NCBI GenBank assembly: GCA_026874595.1
Contig: CM049311.1
Location: 33,253,176-33,317,175 of the forward strand
Reading direction: 5' to 3'
DNA from: Sipunculus nudus
Taxonomy: Eukaryota; Annelida; Sipuncula; Golfingiida; Sipunculidae
DNA: 64,000 nt
A program made the translations under genes and the position numbers. Below the pieces are notes generated by a model. The model did no database searches and was not told the DNA's origin. It worked only from the letters and a program-made list of their open reading frames with translations. Numbering within the stretch: position 1 is the first letter of the stretch; the number at the start of each line of letters is the position of its first letter. Below are positions 59,864-64,000 of the stretch, piece by piece.

Positions 59864-62462
59864 TAGTTTTAATAATAGTAACAATTATAATTATAATAAC
59901 CATGAACTATATAATTTAACCGATACATGTTTCACATATTCACTTAATATGACTATTAGGTGCTAGTGTTGTTTCAAACAGAAATACAGCAGGCGAAATG
60001 CGAAATCATGTTTTGTTTCCGCTTATGTAATTTGTTTATACAGTCTGTATTTATGACTTTGTACCTAATCTGTGGGGAGTGAAGTATTTTTTAGTTCCAT
60101 ATCTTGTTTTCTTTTACTCATTGCTTCCTTTCAATAAAAACATGTTTAATCAAATACATGTAAACTATTAAAAACTCCTCCGGATGTCCAATAAATATCC
60201 AATAAATATATACTTGTAGTACAATTCGACTGTGACTTGACATTCATTTAAATAAACTGAAATAGGATTGAATGATTCTTAAGCATTTACATGCCACGCA
60301 TGTTCGTCAGCCTAATGACCTTTTATAAATATGCTACATTTTAATGCTGTGAGACTCTTTGTTATCAAGTTTCAAGTTGTTATCCCCTGCTTCCGTGGAA
60401 CGGGGGACAATGATTTGGGTTTGTCTTACCACCTGTCTGTCTGTCCTTCTTTCTGTCCGTCCGTCATGTTTTCGTTTGGATTGGTTTTGGAGTGTCTGTC
60501 TGAAAATTTATTATCACCACCTTCAAAACAAACAAACAAAAATCCCTTTTCTTCCCAATTCACAACAACAATTATGACATGTGGAGACATCTTCAGGGGA
60601 CAATGAAAACTAAAACACAGGCACAATGTCAGATTGAGACGTGTTCAGGGAAAATAAAAATAAACATATTGAGAAGGCAAGCATGAAGATCACAGGAAGC
60701 TAAAATAACAAGATGCGGAAGAGGAGACATACAATTCAACGAACTTGCTTGTAAAGTTTATATTCACAGTATTTACTGTTTTGTTTTATAGGAATTAAGT
60801 AAGAAATTTATATGGTTCTTTTATTGATGGTTCCCTTTTTGGGAACAAGAAAGAACTGAAGTTCAAGACTTCGCCAAAAAATAATTTGCATTTTCCTATA
60901 GATTTGGCTGTCTAACATGTGAAACTGCTAGTAACATTACTGCCGGTATCAATTCCATTTAAAGTCGGTTTTTTCTCGATTGATCTAAAAAAAGGCCCAT
61001 AATAGGAAAGAATACTTTCGGACTTCGATGTTGATTTTAAATATCCTTCACAAAATCGACAACACATTGCTTGCGAGACCTCGGTTTCATATAAATTTCT
61101 TCATTATATTTTTCATCATTAACATTTAATTTTCGCAAAATGGCAAACCCTGCTTAACTTCGGACCCGTGGATAAACGAAATATAACTGATTCGATTATT
61201 TTATTTTAACTTCAATAAACCATCAGCTCTTAGCTCTGTCTTACTCATTCTTTTCATGAGCGAAAATAGCGAAACTTTGGCTAATAATTAATTAGAAGTT
61301 ATGAGTAACGAGGATCCACTATTTTTTCCAACGTTAGCTAGCATACATTGGCTAGAAGAATGGGAGTATTTGGATATTTCGGCGAATTTCTCATTAAAAT
61401 GTTTTGTGTTTTTAAAATAATACCATTTCCTGCTGTAGAACAGATCCGCGCGACTTCAGTCCAGCTTTCCATGGGGATAGTTTACCCCTTTGGAGTTGAC
61501 ATAGTTTATGATAGATGGTGCTGTTATAAGCCCTTCGGAAAGTGTTCCAAATATTAATTACAACTTACCTTTAGGATCTATGGGAAAATATAAGAAGTGA
61601 CCCCCCTTAGGACACGATGTAATCGTTCAAGGCCAAATAAAGGGTATGATCGAGGCGGTATCACGGGGGATTTGCGTGTTTGGTGCCACCACCGCTTATT
61701 ATCACATCTATCACAAATCGTTGGATGTTGAATTTTCCGTAATGTGACCTCCATGTACAAACTGGCTCTCAGGCTCGTGAAATTCAGAAGACAATCTGAG
61801 CCATCAAATTTTACCTTGCCCTCGAAAACAGTCGAAACAGGTTAATGGTTCCAAAGTGAATATATCAGTATTTGACAGGGATCGGCATCTAAAGGTGGCA
61901 AGGTCTTTCCCGGCGGGCTAGTCTACACGAGGTTGCCCCACAAACACTGTAGACACATTTAGTAGCCATATTGGACGGCTGACGGCAGTGCTTGTATCGG
62001 TCTGTCACCATATACCAGTGTTAATGACTCGGCTATCTGCCGGGGGTACTGTCGGCAGGGCTGACCATTGGCGGTTTAACACAACCAGTCACAATTTGCT
62101 ATTGTAGCATCCACACGTCTCAGAACCCCATTAGATTTGTTAATGCGTATTATCACCGTCCCCAGCGCGCTCCCTCCCGGGCTGTCAAAGTACCAGGTCG
62201 GTGGATTCAAAAATGTGTTCAACAATACTTCCCGGGAAACGTAAAAATCCCTGCTGGCTCTATAGTTACGGTATGTAGTTATTTGCATCTACAAGTCCTT
62301 TAGAGTTCTTTAACTGCCACCGTGTATTCCCATAATTTTAAATGGTGTTCACAGAATAAAGAAAAATATGATGATTTTATAATGTGTTGCACTTGTCTTA
62401 ACGTTAAGTGATAAAACACATGCGTCTGGGGGACCTCATTACTGATGAGACTTTGGCTAACA

Positions 62463-62906
62463 TTAAAGGTGCCTATTCGCCTACCTTTTGAAAAAGAGTT
62501 TGTGATTTCTGGCTTCTTCTTTGTACATATGAATGGTCTAAGAGTAATTTTGGTTGTGAAAATTTCTTATAACGCTTCTGTGAAGGATGTTTGAACCTGT
62601 TTATCAACAAAATGTTTGTAACATGTAACCTTAAGTGGAAGGGTTGCATATATGCGGAGATTGACAGGTTACTTGTTGCAAAACGCCATTTGCAAAGCTC
62701 TGGCTTATCTGACTTGCTGCCAGATCCCTTTGTTGAATTTGTTTTGATTATCTTGGCAGGCCCCCACATATTATAAACACATTGATATAATTAAAACAAG
62801 CAGCCTGTGTGCGGTAATATCAACGTTTTCTGGCCTATTTTTAATAAAAGCTGCATGGGATTACATTTAGTTTATAATGGTAAGATAGGTGATTGGGCCT
62901 CTTTAA
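62463..62906 (+). mobile_element. TTAA-flanked MITE, first of a tandem pair
   Basis: It begins TTAAAGGTGCCTATTCGCC and ends GGGCCTCTTTAA, with inverted ends and TTAA at both edges. The inside shows GGCAGGCCCCCACATATTAT and a following GATATAATTAAAACAAGCAG. It abuts a related copy directly. Confidence 0.7.
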
Positions 62907-63358
62907 ATAAAGTCGGCTATTAACCTATCTTTCCTATAGAATTATTGAGATTTATGGTTAGCTCTTAATACATATTAATTAAAACAAGGTAATCACAGTT
63001 AATACAAGTTCTTATAACACACGTGGGATAAATGTACGAGCTTATTTATGTTTACACTCTTAGTAAACTCAGCAATGTTGAAAAACGGAAAAAAAAACAT
63101 GTAAACCTCTGATGGTTGGTTTCATATGTGCGAAGGCTGAAAGGTCACTAGATGAAAAAAAAGCACTTGCTGTCAGATTGTTGAATGTGTTAAGATTATT
63201 TTGGTAGGCTCGCACATGTTATTAATATATGCTCGGATACAAGCAAAACGAACGGTCTGTGTGCGATGGGATCGGTGTTTTCTGGCTTAATTTCACAAAA
63301 AAGGTTCACAGGATTGTACTTTGGTAATAGACGTAAGATAACGGAATATGCCCCTTTA
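62903..63358 (+). mobile_element. TTAA-type MITE, second of a tandem pair
   Basis: It starts at the TTAA that ends the preceding copy and runs to TGCCCCTTTA, where the terminal TTAA has decayed to TTAT. Family phrases GGTAGGCTCGCACATGTTAT and AAGCAAAACGAACGGTC are recognisable. Same orientation as its neighbour. Confidence 0.55.
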
Positions 63359-64000
63359 TGCCCCATTACATATTCCTACACATTTACTCTGAATCTTAAT
63401 ATCAGGAGGTTAAACAAACAACCACAAACACGGTTTTGCTTACATTATAATGTCCATAAACTGATTCCTCGCTATTAGGCTTTACCTTATAGCCTTAGTA
63501 GTGAACAGGGGCGGATCCTGATATGTTGGAAAGGTAGTGATTTTCCGTTTACAAAGACGGGATATAATGTCTTTAAGGGTCTTAAGCCCGAAGAATGAAT
63601 TGTAATATATCTTTTATTACAAAGGTTATACAATACTTATTTCAAACATTTGTTATACAATCACATCAGGTACAATTTATACGATTTAAACAGGTTACAT
63701 TTCCTGGTTATTTTTTTAAATAATCATGTAATAATGCAAGACTTGTACACTGCACTTAAAATAAAAATATATATACTAATGGTCTATACAGAATACAGAA
63801 TACAAAAAAAAAACCCTTAATTTGAATATTTTTATACTGATAATGCAAACGTTACTATCTGTGATATCTTATCCCTTATTTTGTCCCATTTTTCCAAATG
63901 TACGGTATTTGACATAGGTTATGCTATTGAATGCTCAATGTTTTTTCTCTATATTTCAGTCTCCTTAAAAGTCTGACATTAAATTGTTGTCTGATTAAAT

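Larger units (their letters stand above)
57656..64000. other. Probable intron of receptor-like gene, repeat-rich
   Basis: No exon of the receptor gene is securely recognised here. The region contains TTAA-type MITEs, a pogo-like MITE, a poly(G) run near 58885 and, at 60376-60480, a segment starting TTGTTATCCCC followed by an inverted GGGGGACAA and CCGTCCGTC repeats. That segment resembles the left end of another element with a terminal hairpin. A GC-richer block at 61.9-62.3 kb is open on both strands. Confidence 0.4.

Noticed and set aside
61568-61760. Minus-strand donor-like CCTAAAG/GTAAGT preceded by HFLYFPIDPK
   Set aside because: The frame is closed by a stop about 20 codons upstream and no convincing acceptor precedes it.
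61920-62000. Minus-strand start MATKCVYSVCG near 61965, reminiscent of a THAP-type zinc finger
   Set aside because: The frame stops after 26 codons and the other C2CH residues are absent; a donor was not found.

Overview
The window is animal nuclear DNA: it is AT-rich, has spliced genes with long introns, many decayed transposable elements, (TA)n and (GA)n microsatellites and several poly(G) runs. tRNA-derived SINEs and non-autonomous elements carrying internal tandem repeats, together with the divergence of the recognisable proteins from vertebrate versions, suggest a lophotrochozoan, most likely a mollusc. The species cannot be named from the sequence alone.

Layout. (1) 1-5600: no gene recognised; repeat remnants and the presumed 3' UTR of SNIP1. 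(2) 5601-13835, minus strand: SNIP1, a two-exon gene for an FHA-domain nuclear protein, with a 7.3 kb intron holding a LINE fossil, a tRNA-like SINE head and an isolated promoter-like block. (3) 15910-38410, plus strand: a five-exon gene for BLOC-1 subunit 3 (BLOC1S3), head to head with SNIP1. It includes a 20-nt microexon that is needed for the reading frame. Its introns hold most of the mobile elements in the window: two ~3 kb elements, a 180-bp tandem array, GGTGGCGCCACC-rich elements, a hAT element with a perfect 8-bp target duplication, and MITEs of several families. (4) 38.4-53.8 kb: intergenic, with microsatellites, foldbacks, SINE heads, one more GGTGGCGCCACC element and a second hAT element. 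(5) 54361 to beyond the window, plus strand: the first two exons of a secreted or membrane receptor-like ectodomain resembling the N-terminal region of the GPR158/GPR179 class C orphan receptors. The rest must lie past position 64000. (6) 57.7-64 kb: intron-like sequence with TTAA-flanked MITEs and one ambiguous open stretch near 62.1 kb.

The three genes show no obvious functional link: a spliceosome/transcription-associated factor, a lysosome-related-organelle biogenesis subunit and a putative receptor. The most notable results are the BLOC1S3 microexon, the way transposons crowd the BLOC1S3 exon edges, and three tandem-repeat element families whose ends fit the Helitron/Helentron type.
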